A stretch of DNA of 64,000 bases. Source: Halobacillus halophilus. Lineage in GTDB: Bacteria > Bacillota > Bacilli > Bacillales > Halobacillaceae. The position numbers were made by a program, and so were the translations under genes. Of this stretch, positions 52,007 through 59,946 are shown piece by piece; position 1 is the first letter of the stretch; each line of letters opens with the position of its first letter. Under the pieces are notes generated by a model that searched no databases, was not told the DNA's origin, and saw only the letters and a list, made by a program, of their open reading frames with translations. The DNA lies in contig NZ_JAIVAL010000003.1 in NCBI RefSeq assembly GCF_020171985.1, positions 62,001-126,000 on the forward strand. The letters run 5' to 3'.

Positions 52007-52570
52007 TTAAGGATTCTCGGTATTTCTATCCTTCCAGGCCTGCCTGGTCAGTTTCATATTGATAGAGTCTATCCCTTCTCCTTCAAATTCAAGATCATCT
52101 TGATCTATACTATATTCCACAAACCCTAGCCTTTCATAAACTTTTCTGGCGCGAGGATTAAATTCAAAAACACTAAGGGTCAACTCATGCAGGTCCGTAT
52201 GCTGAAATACGTAATCAATGATAAGCCCTGTCGCTTCTGTCCCTAAACCGCGGTCCCTTCCCCCTGGACCGATCAGCGTCCTGAAATTCATGCTGTGGCT
52301 TCCTTCATCGTACAGATTAATCACTGATTCCCCTACCAGCACTCCCTGACTCCGGTCTACGATAGCGAGATCCAGACGATCAGGCTGCTCATTTCTTGTC
52401 GAATACCATTCCTTCAGCTTTTCTTTATTTATAGGGGAAGTGCTTCCTGTCAGTTTTTGAACTTCCGGGTCGTTAATACATTCTTCTATATAGGGAAGGT
52501 CTCCCTTTTGAAAAGGTCTCAGAATAACCTTTTCTCCTATAATACGAGGTTTTTTACTGAAATCTATCAT
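52007..52570 (-). CDS. GNAT N-acetyltransferase (RimJ/RimL type)
   Basis: A 187-residue acetyltransferase. KVILRPFQKGDLPYIEECIN opens the fold; the acetyl-CoA pyrophosphate loop is GGRDRGLGTEATGLIIDY; the terminal strand HELTLSVFEFNPRARKVYER is followed by LGFVE. It resembles enzymes acetylating protein N-termini, spermidine or antibiotics; substrate unknown. It overlaps the end of the upstream GNAT gene by 17 bases, so the two are coupled. Confidence 0.87.
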   Translation of the reverse strand: MIDFSKKPRIIGEKVILRPFQKGDLPYIEECINDPEVQKLTGSTSPINKEKLKEWYSTRNEQPDRLDLAIVDRSQGVLVGESVINLYDEGSHSMNFRTLIGPGGRDRGLGTEATGLIIDYVFQHTDLHELTLSVFEFNPRARKVYERLGFVEYSIDQDDLEFEGEGIDSINMKLTRQAWKDRNTENP

Positions 52571-53036
52571 CCGGCATACTCCTTTTCATTCGAATCACTC
52601 TTCCCTCAACTTCCCTACCTATTTCCTCCATCCCGAGCTTTCGGTAAAAGCCAAGGGCAGAAGTATTTTCCGGTGCTACCCTTAAATGATACTCGTTTAC
52701 AAGATGTTTTTTGAAAAACTGAACCGCATAATGGTCTAATTCTTTTCCTTTACCCAATCCGCGCTTCTCAGGTATCAAGTAAAATAAATGGACGTAGCCT
52801 ATCAGTCTTCCTTCATATGCAGTAATAGACAACTCTAACTGACCGATATAATGACCATCTTCTTTTACTAAAACGAAGCCTTCGGGGAAAGCAGTGATTT
52901 TAGATTGTATCCAGCGGAGATAATCTTCCTCTTCTCCAAAATTTGATAAATCGCCAAAGCTTGCTTTGAATGAATCTTTTCGAAACTCTATGATCATTTC
53001 CTTATGCCTGCTTATATTTATTTCTTCGAACTGCAA
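52554..53036 (-). CDS. GNAT N-acetyltransferase
   Basis: A 160-residue acetyltransferase with the CoA loop PEKRGLGKGKELDHYAVQFF and closing motif VAPENTSALGFYRKLGMEEI. The start codon is TTG at 53036 (GGAGTGATTGAGC upstream). It is followed by another GNAT gene in an overlapping arrangement. The gene encoding a 52-residue protein ends 125 bp upstream on the same strand, so transcription from the manganese riboswitch could continue into it. Substrate unknown. Confidence 0.83.
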   Translation of the reverse strand: MQFEEINISRHKEMIIEFRKDSFKASFGDLSNFGEEEDYLRWIQSKITAFPEGFVLVKEDGHYIGQLELSITAYEGRLIGYVHLFYLIPEKRGLGKGKELDHYAVQFFKKHLVNEYHLRVAPENTSALGFYRKLGMEEIGREVEGRVIRMKRSMPDDRFQ

Positions 53037-53160
53037 AGCTCAATCACTCCGTTCTTTCAAGCTCAGCCTCTCTTCTCCTCTTTATCCCTATTCTCTTTTT
53101 CAAACCAAAAATCCTTGTTACAGATGTCTGACAGGCCAGTTAATTTGGCTCATTCTTTGA

Positions 53161-53319
53161 TTAAGTCTCCCGATATCTGCTTGGCTTAAAATAAATAAAG
53201 GGACGTTCCTTCCTACCAGAAAACATAGTCTTCCACTCTTTCTTCTTCATTGGCGTTACTTCAATATTTACGCCTTCATCTTTTAATTTTTGGATGCTCC
53301 TATTAAAAGTTTTAGACAT
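53161..53319 (-). CDS. 52-residue basic protein downstream of a manganese riboswitch
   Basis: A small gene: ATG at 53319, GGGAGTG about nine bases upstream, stop TAA at 53163-53161. The protein begins MSKTFNRSIQKLKDEGVNIE and ends ERPFIYFKPSRYRET. It is rich in Lys and Arg, has no membrane segment and no cysteine or histidine cluster that would mark a metal site. I recognise no family. Its leader contains a yybP-ykoY-type riboswitch, suggesting expression tied to manganese. Two GNAT genes follow. Translation is supported by the ribosome-binding site and normal codon use. Confidence 0.65.
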   Translation of the reverse strand: MSKTFNRSIQKLKDEGVNIEVTPMKKKEWKTMFSGRKERPFIYFKPSRYRET

Positions 53320-53347
53320 TGCTCTATTCACTCCCTTTTGAGTGGCA

Positions 53348-53368
53348 TCATGATATGGTTTTATTCAT
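53348..53368 (-). CDS. Possible six-codon leader peptide
   Basis: ATG at 53368 with a strong AAAGAGG site opens ATG-AAT-AAA-ACC-ATA-TCA-TGA (MNKTIS). It lies between the riboswitch terminators and the 52-residue gene. It could be a regulatory leader peptide or the remnant start of an earlier riboswitch-controlled gene. Confidence 0.3.
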   Translation of the reverse strand: MNKTIS

Positions 53369-53384
53369 TTTTCCTCTTTATCTA

Positions 53385-53418
53385 TAAAAAAAGTGACCTA
53401 CACGATGTATAGGTCACT
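53385..53418 (-). terminator. Second terminator downstream of the manganese riboswitch
   Basis: Minus strand: AGTGACCTA, 9-base loop, TAGGTCACT, then seven T. Perfect 9-bp stem. It is independent of the aptamer sequence, so it should stop many transcripts even when the switch is on. Confidence 0.85.
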
Positions 53419-53424
53419 CAATAC

Positions 53425-53456
53425 AAAAAAGACCTCTACCTCGACGGTAAGGTCTT
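53425..53456 (-). terminator. Riboswitch expression-platform terminator
   Basis: Minus strand: AAGACCTTACC, loop GTCGA, GGTAGAGGTCTT, then TTTTTTG. Its 5' arm (AGACCTTACC) is also the 3' strand of the aptamer P1 helix, so aptamer folding and terminator are mutually exclusive. Confidence 0.85.
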
Positions 53457-53541
53457 GCTAACAGCACTCACTGCCAACAAAGCCGAGAGTGAGTCCCACT
53501 CTGGATTGACGACTTTGCTGTAAAAGCTACTCCCCTTATTA
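53446..53541 (-). promoter_or_regulatory. Manganese-sensing yybP-ykoY riboswitch aptamer
   Basis: On the minus strand the leader shows the conserved blocks of this RNA in order: TAAGGGGAGTAGC, GTCGTCAATCC, GGCTTTGTTGGCAG and AGCAAGACCTTACC. Pairings fit: TAAGG with CCTTA (P1), ACAGCA with TGCTGT, CAAAG with CTTTG, and AGAGTG with CACTCT as a terminal hairpin. In the known family, Mn2+ stabilises P1 and lets transcription proceed (ON switch). Normal targets are manganese exporters (mntP, TerC family, P-type ATPases); here the next gene encodes only 52 residues. Confidence 0.85.
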
Positions 53542-53564
53542 GGAAACTATTCAATTACACTACT

Positions 53565-53593
53565 AACATAAACGGAAATGACCGGATAGTCAA
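53565..53593 (-). promoter_or_regulatory. Sigma-A promoter of the riboswitch leader
   Basis: Minus strand: TTGACT (53593-53588), exactly 17 bp, TATGTT (53570-53565). Transcription would begin about 15-20 bases before the aptamer. Confidence 0.75.
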
Positions 53594-53750
53594 TGGATAA
53601 AACAGGATAATGTTTTTATTCTTCTAACTTTGACTTGATGGTCATATCGATAGAAAGACCAATGGAACATCCAGACAATGAGCGAGCCCTTCTTGAATTA
53701 CAAATAACTCTGTTAATCCTCAGTGTTGAATATTTCAGATAAGCTAAAGT

Positions 53751-54128
53751 TTGTTGAAGACTTGATTTCGAGACTTTTGTAAGAATTTGGTCCTGCGGGA
53801 GAAGGATCTAGGCGAGACCCCACAGGGAGTGACAGCGACCGAGGAGGCTCCTAGTAAAAGGAGGATCGACTAAAGTCGCCACGTCCTGTGGCAACGTCGA
53901 TCGACCCTACATCGTGTAGGGCCGCAGGAAATTGTTCAAATGTGGAATCACCCCGAAAGACACGACCAGCATAAGCCGATCATCAAAAGGATGGCGGTTT
54001 TTCAATCCGTTGATGATCGGCTTATGTCTCGAGTGTCTGGGTGATGGAACAAGACGAGTTGTTTCCGCAGCCATCCCTCCTCTATAATAAGTAACGGACC
54101 AAAGATATCTCGAAACTGAGTCTTCAAC
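53751..54128. repeat. Composite intergenic repeat, copy C
   Basis: The right end 54106-54128 (TATCTCGAAACTGAGTCTTC onward) is identical to copy A over 23 bp and is also preceded by the same GTAACGGACC. The left end 53751-53775 matches with five differences. The core at 53811-53850 (GGCGAGACCCCACAGGGAGT ... GAGGAGGCTC) is the same family as in copy A. The right interior differs: a long hairpin at 53948-54044 with 17-bp perfect arms 53970-53986 and 54010-54026. No coding capacity is seen. Confidence 0.78.
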
Positions 54129-54151
54129 TGTCCTTTAGTGTGATCACTGTT

Positions 54152-54997
54152 TTAAATAAAATACGCTCTTAGTTTAGATGCTAAATCTAAATACTCTTCA
54201 TGTTTTTCAAGATTAGACGCCATTCCTTTGACCACTGCTACACGCGGAGAAGGGCGTTCCAATTCAAGAACGAGGACTTCAGCAGTATCTTTAATACCCT
54301 GATCTACTTCTGACACCGTGACTTCTTTTAACTCCCGGATCACTTCATCCAGTTGTGAGAGATTGAAGTCATCAGGAGTCATCTGCTCGATGATTTCCTC
54401 CGTGATAACGGGAGTATCCTTATTTTCCATAATCCCCTTCATCATGTAATCCACCTTCGAGACAATAGAGTCCGCTACTTCTAGAAAGTTAAACTCCACG
54501 TTATCCACGATGATTAAATCAATATAATTACTGACTAAGCTCTGAGTAATTAAGCTTCCTTCCCAGGCATAAGCCTCCGCCTCTTTTCCATAGAGGGAAA
54601 TCAAATGATTTTTATAAAACAAATACGAATGGTAGCGCATCTTTTTAATAAGCTGCTCGATATTTTCATTAAAAGGAATAACTTGTTCACGGATTTGCAT
54701 AATAATAAATTCCCTGTGATTCGCCACTTCCTCGATTGTAATTTTCAGCTGTTGGGCAAACTTTTCTCGTGGTTCAAGAGGCTCGGAAGAAACTTCATTA
54801 ACCCTCCGCTGCATTCTTCTCCAGTAATGCTCAAACAATTCATATAACAACTCATCTTTAGACTTGAAATGAAGATAAAAAGCACCTTTGGAAATATTGC
54901 ATTCTTTAGCAATTTCCTGCACGGAAGTAGAACTGAAACCTTTTCTTGCAAATAGCTTGATCGCTTGCTCTATAATATTCTTTTTCTTTGGATCCAT
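54152..54997 (-). CDS. TetR-family regulator of the RND exporter
   Basis: A 281-residue TetR/AcrR regulator. The N-terminal HTH is complete: AIKLFARKGFSSTSVQEIAK followed by ISKGAFYLHFKSKDELLYEL. It is longer than usual TetR proteins (about 200), with an extra C-terminal segment (about 205-281) containing DFNLSQLDEVIRELKE and ending SKLRAYFI. It is divergent from the RND gene across a 114-bp gap with two palindromic operators, so it very probably represses the exporter until a toxic lipid or drug is sensed. Its overall layout is shared by the C-terminal domain of the exporter. Confidence 0.9.
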   Translation of the reverse strand: MDPKKKNIIEQAIKLFARKGFSSTSVQEIAKECNISKGAFYLHFKSKDELLYELFEHYWRRMQRRVNEVSSEPLEPREKFAQQLKITIEEVANHREFIIMQIREQVIPFNENIEQLIKKMRYHSYLFYKNHLISLYGKEAEAYAWEGSLITQSLVSNYIDLIIVDNVEFNFLEVADSIVSKVDYMMKGIMENKDTPVITEEIIEQMTPDDFNLSQLDEVIRELKEVTVSEVDQGIKDTAEVLVLELERPSPRVAVVKGMASNLEKHEEYLDLASKLRAYFI

Positions 54998-55036
54998 ATT
55001 GATCGTAACCCTTTCTTTACATTCAGAGTTTGATTC

Positions 55037-55092
55037 TTGACTTATGACCAGTCGGTCATGTATATTTTAGAACAGGTTGACTAAGCGGTCAA
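55037..55092 (+). promoter_or_regulatory. RND promoter with two TetR operators
   Basis: TTGACT (55037-55042), 18 bp, TATATT (55061-55066). Operator 1, ATGACC-AGTC-GGTCAT (55044-55059), fills the space between -35 and -10. Operator 2, TTGACT-AAGC-GGTCAA (55077-55092), lies just after the predicted start of transcription. Both fit WTGACY-ARKC-GGTCAW and sit between divergent tetR and the RND gene. Confidence 0.78.
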
Positions 55093-55111
55093 ATTGAAAG
55101 GAGAGGAACAA

Positions 55112-58100
55112 ATGAAGCAGATTATAAATTTTTCCATGAACAACAAATTCGCTGTCTGGTTAATTACAATCATTATAACAGCAGCGGGCTTGTATTCGGG
55201 ATTGAACATGAAACTGGAAACCATTCCAGACATTGATCCACCAATTGTTACCGTAACCACTACGTATCCGGGAGCAACTCCGGAAGAGGTGGCAGATGAA
55301 ATTTCAGAACCGCTGGAGCAGCAGGTAGAAAATCTGAACGGGGTCAAGACCGTCAGTTCATCTTCCTTCCAGAATGCTTCAAGTTTACAGCTTGAATACA
55401 GCTACAGTAAAGATTTAGATGAAGCTGAGGACGAACTGCAGGAAGCAGTGGATTCCTTCACGCTTCCCGAATCCGCTCAGGAACCCGAAGTATCCCGGGT
55501 GAACTTCAATGCATTTCCCGTTATCAGTATGAGCGTGCTTAACGAAAATGGTAGTTTAGAAGATTTAACGGCCACCGTTAACGATACCATCGTTCCAGAG
55601 CTTGAGGGATTGGAAGGAGTTGCTGATGTTCAAGTTTCCGGTCAGCAGGTCCAGGAAGTTCAAATGAACTTTGATGAAGAAGCCCTACAGGAAAACGGGC
55701 TGGATCAGGAAACCGTGACCAATTATATTCAGGGCGCCGATGTTGCTTTCCCATTAGGCTTATACACGTTCGATGACACGAAAAAATCGGTCGTTATGGA
55801 TGGAAACGTTACGAATCTGGAAGACTTGAAGAATCTTGAAATCCCGCTTACCCCTTCCCAGAATGGACAGGGAGCCGGTCAGCAAGGTTCAGGCCAATCA
55901 GCTCCAGAGAGTATCCCTACGGTTCCACTCTCCGAAGTGGCCAATCTTGAGATTGTAGCCCAGACGGATTCCATTTCCAGAACAAATGGAGAAGAGTCCA
56001 TCTCGATACAGATTGTTAAATCTCAGGAAGCGAACACGGTTGACGTGGTTAACCTAGTGAAAGATCAAGCTTCCGAGTTTGAAGAAGACATCAATGGAAT
56101 AGAATTCGTTTACTCCTTTGATCAGGGTGAACCGATTGAAGAATCCGTCAGCACGATGTTAAATAAAGCCCTCTTTGGAGGATTATTTGCAGTAGCTGTT
56201 ATTCTATTGTTCTTAAGAAACTTCCGAACTACGATTATCTCAGTTATCTCCATTCCACTATCTCTGTTTATCGCTCTTATTGTATTAAACCAAATGGGCA
56301 TTACGTTAAACATTATGACCCTTGGGGCGATGACGGTAGCTATAGGGAGAGTGGTCGATGACTCCATTGTAGTTGTCGAGAATATTTACCGGCGAATGTC
56401 GCTGACTGATGAGAAACTGGAAGGTAAAGACCTGATACGATCCGCTACGAAGGAAATGTTTATGCCGATCCTTTCATCTACGATCGTAACGATTGCCGTC
56501 TTCCTGCCATTAGGATTAGTTGAAGGCGTCGTCGGCCAAATCTTTCTTCCCTTTGCCTTAACGGTTGTATTTGCCTTGCTTGCCTCCCTGGTGGTTGCGA
56601 TCACCATTGTGCCAATGCTGTCTCACAGTCTATTAAATAAAAAGCAGGCCGTTAAGAGTCATAAAGAAGGTCCTGGAAGAATGGCCAAAGGCTATAAGAA
56701 AGTTCTAAACAGTGTATTAAATCACAAAATCATTACTTCCCTGGCCGCTGTCGCGATCCTTGCTGGAAGTATTGCCTTAATTCCACTGGTAGGGGTAAGC
56801 TTCCTCCCTTCTGAAGAAGAGAAAATGGTCATGCCAACGTACAGTCCGGCCCCTGGCCAGACCGTTGAAGATGTGGAAGGGATTGCGGAAGATGCCTATC
56901 AATATTTCGCTGACCGTCAAGACGTCGAAAACATTCAATATTCCGTAGGCGGGGAAAAACCAATGAACCCTGGTGCCTCTAATCAGGCAGCATTTTTCGT
57001 AGAGTACAACGAAGATACGGAGAACTTTTCTGATGAGAAACAGCAGGTTATGGATGATCTAAAGGAAATGACCGATCGTGGAGACTGGAGTAACCAGGAC
57101 TTCTCTTCTACCGGTTCCAGCAGTGACATTCAAGTACAGGTATTCGGGGATTCTACCGAGGAAATCAAACCTTATGTAGAAGAAGTGACGCAGATTCTAA
57201 ACGACCAGGAAGACCTGTCAGACGCCGAATCAAGCCTGTCTGAGTCCTATGAAGAGTACACGCTGGTAGCGAATCCTAGTGAACTGAGCAGTCTCGGACT
57301 CACAGCAGGTCAGGTTGGTCAGACACTGAGTCCGAACCGCGAACGTCCGGAAGTTACCACCGTGCAGCAGGACGGCGAAGAACTACAGGTATATCTTGAA
57401 ATTGAGAACGACAGCTATGAAAGCATTGATGAATTGACGAATGAAGAAATTCAGACGCCGCTAGGCCAGACTGTGCAGGTCGATGATATTGCAGAAGTGG
57501 AAGAAGGCACTACAGAAGATACGATCAGCCGACAAGGCGGTCAGGTCTATGCGAGTGTAAGCGCGACATCTTCTTCTGATGACATTGGCTCGATCTCTGC
57601 CGACGTGCAGGAAGAGATTGATAACATTGACTACCCTGCCTCCGTTGATATTTCTATTGGAGGCGTGACCGAGGATATTAATGAATCCTTCAGTCAGCTG
57701 GGTCTTGCCATGATCGCAGCGATTGCCATCGTGTATTTGGTACTCGTGATCTTCTTTGGCGGAGCTTTGGCACCATTTTCGATTCTATTTGCCCTGCCAT
57801 TTACAATTATCGGCGCAGTACTCGGGCTGCTGATCGGCGGCGAAACGTTGAGTATCTCAGCGATGATTGGTGGACTTATGCTGATCGGAATTGTCGTTAC
57901 AAACGGAATCGTATTAATCGATCGGGTCATCCAGCGTGAGAAAGAAGGATTTACAACTCGTGAAGCGCTTCTTGATGCGGGAACGACCCGATTACGTCCG
58001 ATCCTTATGACTGCCCTTGCGACCATCGGTGCGTTACTGCCGCTTGCTTTAGGATTAGAAGGCGGATCAATTATTAGTAAAGGTCTCGGATTAACGGTTA

Positions 58101-59140
58101 TCGGCGGGCTCGCAAGTTCGACGCTGCTGACCCTGTTAATTGTACCTGTAGTGTATGAACTGCTTTCTAAAATCGGCAGAAAGAAACGAACGAAAGTAGA
58201 AAGCAAAACGGAAAAGACCTCTCCTTCTTTTGACCGTGACAGCATTTATAAGGATGAACTGGCTGCCACAGATCATAAGAATAGAGCATCTCAAAGCCAT
58301 ATCTTAAGCAATGCTGAAGATATTTTTATCCAAAAAGGATACACATCTGCCAGCATGGCCGAAGTAGCTCAGAAGAATGAAATGAAAGAACAAGAACTGA
58401 ACGGTTACTATACGACCAAGTTTAGTTTACTTTCCGGCTTGATTGACCATAGTCAGAAAGATCTGGATCAGGAGTTTGCAAAGATCAATACGGACGACAA
58501 GCTGACACCGTCTGAAAAGATCTATTACCAGATTGAGGCCCGTATTAGACGAGGTCTGTGGTTACGTAAAATGGTCCATCAACCTGCTGATGCTGAGGCT
58601 GTAAATATGGCCCTTGCGACATTCAGCGATAAATCCTTGATTGATCATCAACAATTGCTGGTCGCTAGTGTCTATGATCAAGCGGATAAATCCTATTCAA
58701 TGGATGCAGCCGTTATGCTGAATGGTTTGACCAAGGAATATGTAAAACAATTCATGGTGATGGAGTCAAATGTTGACTCCTCTCACGTTACTTCATTCTT
58801 AATGGAGTGTCTGGATGGGTATATGACTCAGTTGAACCAGAGCAGCCAGGCTCCGATTCTGACCTGGGCTAATATGAGTCCAACAGATGAAGACAACCAG
58901 AATTACAATTTGACAAGGTTAAGCATTAAGCAGCTAAGAGAAATGGTCCCTCACCTTAATCTCAGTGAAGAGAATCAGCATAAGCTTCTCTCTACTCTGG
59001 ATTCTGTAGAAGAAGAGGTTAATACCACCTCTCCAAATAAAAAAGCCATTAAATGGATGCTTAGTTATCTGACGACGATAAATAGTCCGGTTATTCGGGG
59101 CTACGTGGACCAGATGCTGGGTGATACCAGAAGTAAATAA
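55112..59140 (+). CDS. RND-family exporter fused to a C-terminal TetR-like protein
   Basis: A 1342-residue protein. Residues 1 to about 1020 form a complete HAE1/SwrC-like RND pump: N-terminal helix and two large outside loops (porter motifs such as TTYPGATPEEVADEISEPLE), 12 membrane helices, and the proton-relay helix GRVVDDSIVVVENIYRRM. An insert rich in Gln, Gly and Ser lies near 250. After a charged linker (about 1020-1057), residues 1058-1342 resemble a full TetR-family protein: ILSNAEDIFIQKGYTSASMA, then an all-helical domain and a C-terminal extension like the separate regulator at 54152. The recognition helix (KEQELNGYYTTKF) departs from the usual SKGxxYxHFxSK. Ordinary SwrC-type pumps end near 1050. 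ATG 55112 follows GGAGAGG. One open frame; no internal ribosome-binding site at the junction. Confidence 0.9.
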   Translation: MKQIINFSMNNKFAVWLITIIITAAGLYSGLNMKLETIPDIDPPIVTVTTTYPGATPEEVADEISEPLEQQVENLNGVKTVSSSSFQNASSLQLEYSYSKDLDEAEDELQEAVDSFTLPESAQEPEVSRVNFNAFPVISMSVLNENGSLEDLTATVNDTIVPELEGLEGVADVQVSGQQVQEVQMNFDEEALQENGLDQETVTNYIQGADVAFPLGLYTFDDTKKSVVMDGNVTNLEDLKNLEIPLTPSQNGQGAGQQGSGQSAPESIPTVPLSEVANLEIVAQTDSISRTNGEESISIQIVKSQEANTVDVVNLVKDQASEFEEDINGIEFVYSFDQGEPIEESVSTMLNKALFGGLFAVAVILLFLRNFRTTIISVISIPLSLFIALIVLNQMGITLNIMTLGAMTVAIGRVVDDSIVVVENIYRRMSLTDEKLEGKDLIRSATKEMFMPILSSTIVTIAVFLPLGLVEGVVGQIFLPFALTVVFALLASLVVAITIVPMLSHSLLNKKQAVKSHKEGPGRMAKGYKKVLNSVLNHKIITSLAAVAILAGSIALIPLVGVSFLPSEEEKMVMPTYSPAPGQTVEDVEGIAEDAYQYFADRQDVENIQYSVGGEKPMNPGASNQAAFFVEYNEDTENFSDEKQQVMDDLKEMTDRGDWSNQDFSSTGSSSDIQVQVFGDSTEEIKPYVEEVTQILNDQEDLSDAESSLSESYEEYTLVANPSELSSLGLTAGQVGQTLSPNRERPEVTTVQQDGEELQVYLEIENDSYESIDELTNEEIQTPLGQTVQVDDIAEVEEGTTEDTISRQGGQVYASVSATSSSDDIGSISADVQEEIDNIDYPASVDISIGGVTEDINESFSQLGLAMIAAIAIVYLVLVIFFGGALAPFSILFALPFTIIGAVLGLLIGGETLSISAMIGGLMLIGIVVTNGIVLIDRVIQREKEGFTTREALLDAGTTRLRPILMTALATIGALLPLALGLEGGSIISKGLGLTVIGGLASSTLLTLLIVPVVYELLSKIGRKKRTKVESKTEKTSPSFDRDSIYKDELAATDHKNRASQSHILSNAEDIFIQKGYTSASMAEVAQKNEMKEQELNGYYTTKFSLLSGLIDHSQKDLDQEFAKINTDDKLTPSEKIYYQIEARIRRGLWLRKMVHQPADAEAVNMALATFSDKSLIDHQQLLVASVYDQADKSYSMDAAVMLNGLTKEYVKQFMVMESNVDSSHVTSFLMECLDGYMTQLNQSSQAPILTWANMSPTDEDNQNYNLTRLSIKQLREMVPHLNLSEENQHKLLSTLDSVEEEVNTTSPNKKAIKWMLSYLTTINSPVIRGYVDQMLGDTRSK

Positions 59141-59168
59141 GAAGTTTGTGAGTTTAGATTATTTTATG

Positions 59169-59203
59169 AAATCCACCCCTGATCGATCCGGGGTGGATTT
59201 TTT
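59169..59203 (+). terminator. Terminator after RND gene
   Basis: AAATCCACCCC, inner GATCGATC, GGGGTGGATTTTTT: strong stem with T run. Confidence 0.9.
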
Positions 59204-59230
59204 CATTTTCACTGGAAGCACAGTTTATGC

Positions 59231-59890
59231 CTAAGGATGCAGTATGATATCAGGGATCTCTGCTAAATCATCAATCACATCATCCGCCTCTGCGCCATTC
59301 CATTGATTGTTCCTTATCCAAATTCCTCTCATCCCAACTTCCTGAGCTGCTTTCACGTCTTTTTCTGGGTGATCACCTATAAACACACAATCTTCCGGTG
59401 ATATCTTAAGCCTCTCTGCTGCTCTCCTAAAAATGATGGGATCAGGTTTTTTAATCCCTTCCCAATCCGATATAAGAATGGTATCTATATATCGATCTAT
59501 TTCCAACGCTCTGATGTTATCCATTTGAAACTGCCCTTTTCCATTGGTAATCATTCCAATGAGGAAATGGTTTTGCTTTAGTTCATCTAATGTTTCTAAG
59601 AGATCAGGAAATGGCACACAACTGTCCTTAAAGAAGCTTAAGTAATCTTCGAGTAACTCTTGAACAGAAATCCCTTCAATTTCAAATTCTTTCATTAGTT
59701 GTTCAAATACCTCATCTTTCCACACATATCCGTGATCATCCAGTTCAATAAATCTCCGTATGTACTCTTCTTTAGGAACATGTCCCAGCCACTTTTCCAA
59801 TCGCTCGTGCTGTTTGGATATAAAGATCTTCAATGACTCATCCCGGTTCAATAACGTTCCATCTAAATCAAAAATAATAGCCCTAATCAT
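59231..59890 (-). CDS. HAD-superfamily hydrolase
   Basis: A 219-residue phosphatase-type protein. Motif I is IIFDLDGTLLNRDESL (nucleophile Asp), motif II MITNGKGQFQMDNI, and motifs III-IV KKPDPIIFRRAAERL and VFIGDHPEKDVKAAQEVGMR. An alpha-helical cap lies between motifs I and II. It resembles the YfnB/pyrophosphatase-like group; natural substrate unknown. ATAGGAGG precedes ATG. It is followed on the minus strand by no close gene; the neighbour upstream is a membrane protein. Confidence 0.9.
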   Translation of the reverse strand: MIRAIIFDLDGTLLNRDESLKIFISKQHERLEKWLGHVPKEEYIRRFIELDDHGYVWKDEVFEQLMKEFEIEGISVQELLEDYLSFFKDSCVPFPDLLETLDELKQNHFLIGMITNGKGQFQMDNIRALEIDRYIDTILISDWEGIKKPDPIIFRRAAERLKISPEDCVFIGDHPEKDVKAAQEVGMRGIWIRNNQWNGAEADDVIDDLAEIPDIILHP

Positions 59891-59946
59891 GATAATTGCC
59901 TCCTATGAAACATTACCTTCATTTCACTTCCACCATGTAATACCCA

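Noticed and set aside
53385-53456. Tandem hairpins considered as a toxin-antitoxin RNA
   Set aside because: The upstream sequence matches the manganese riboswitch and no hydrophobic toxin peptide is encoded.
57694-58245. 183-codon open frame antisense to the RND gene
   Set aside because: It mirrors the codon pattern of the pump, is Ser/Pro/Ile-rich without a domain, and lacks a convincing ribosome-binding site.
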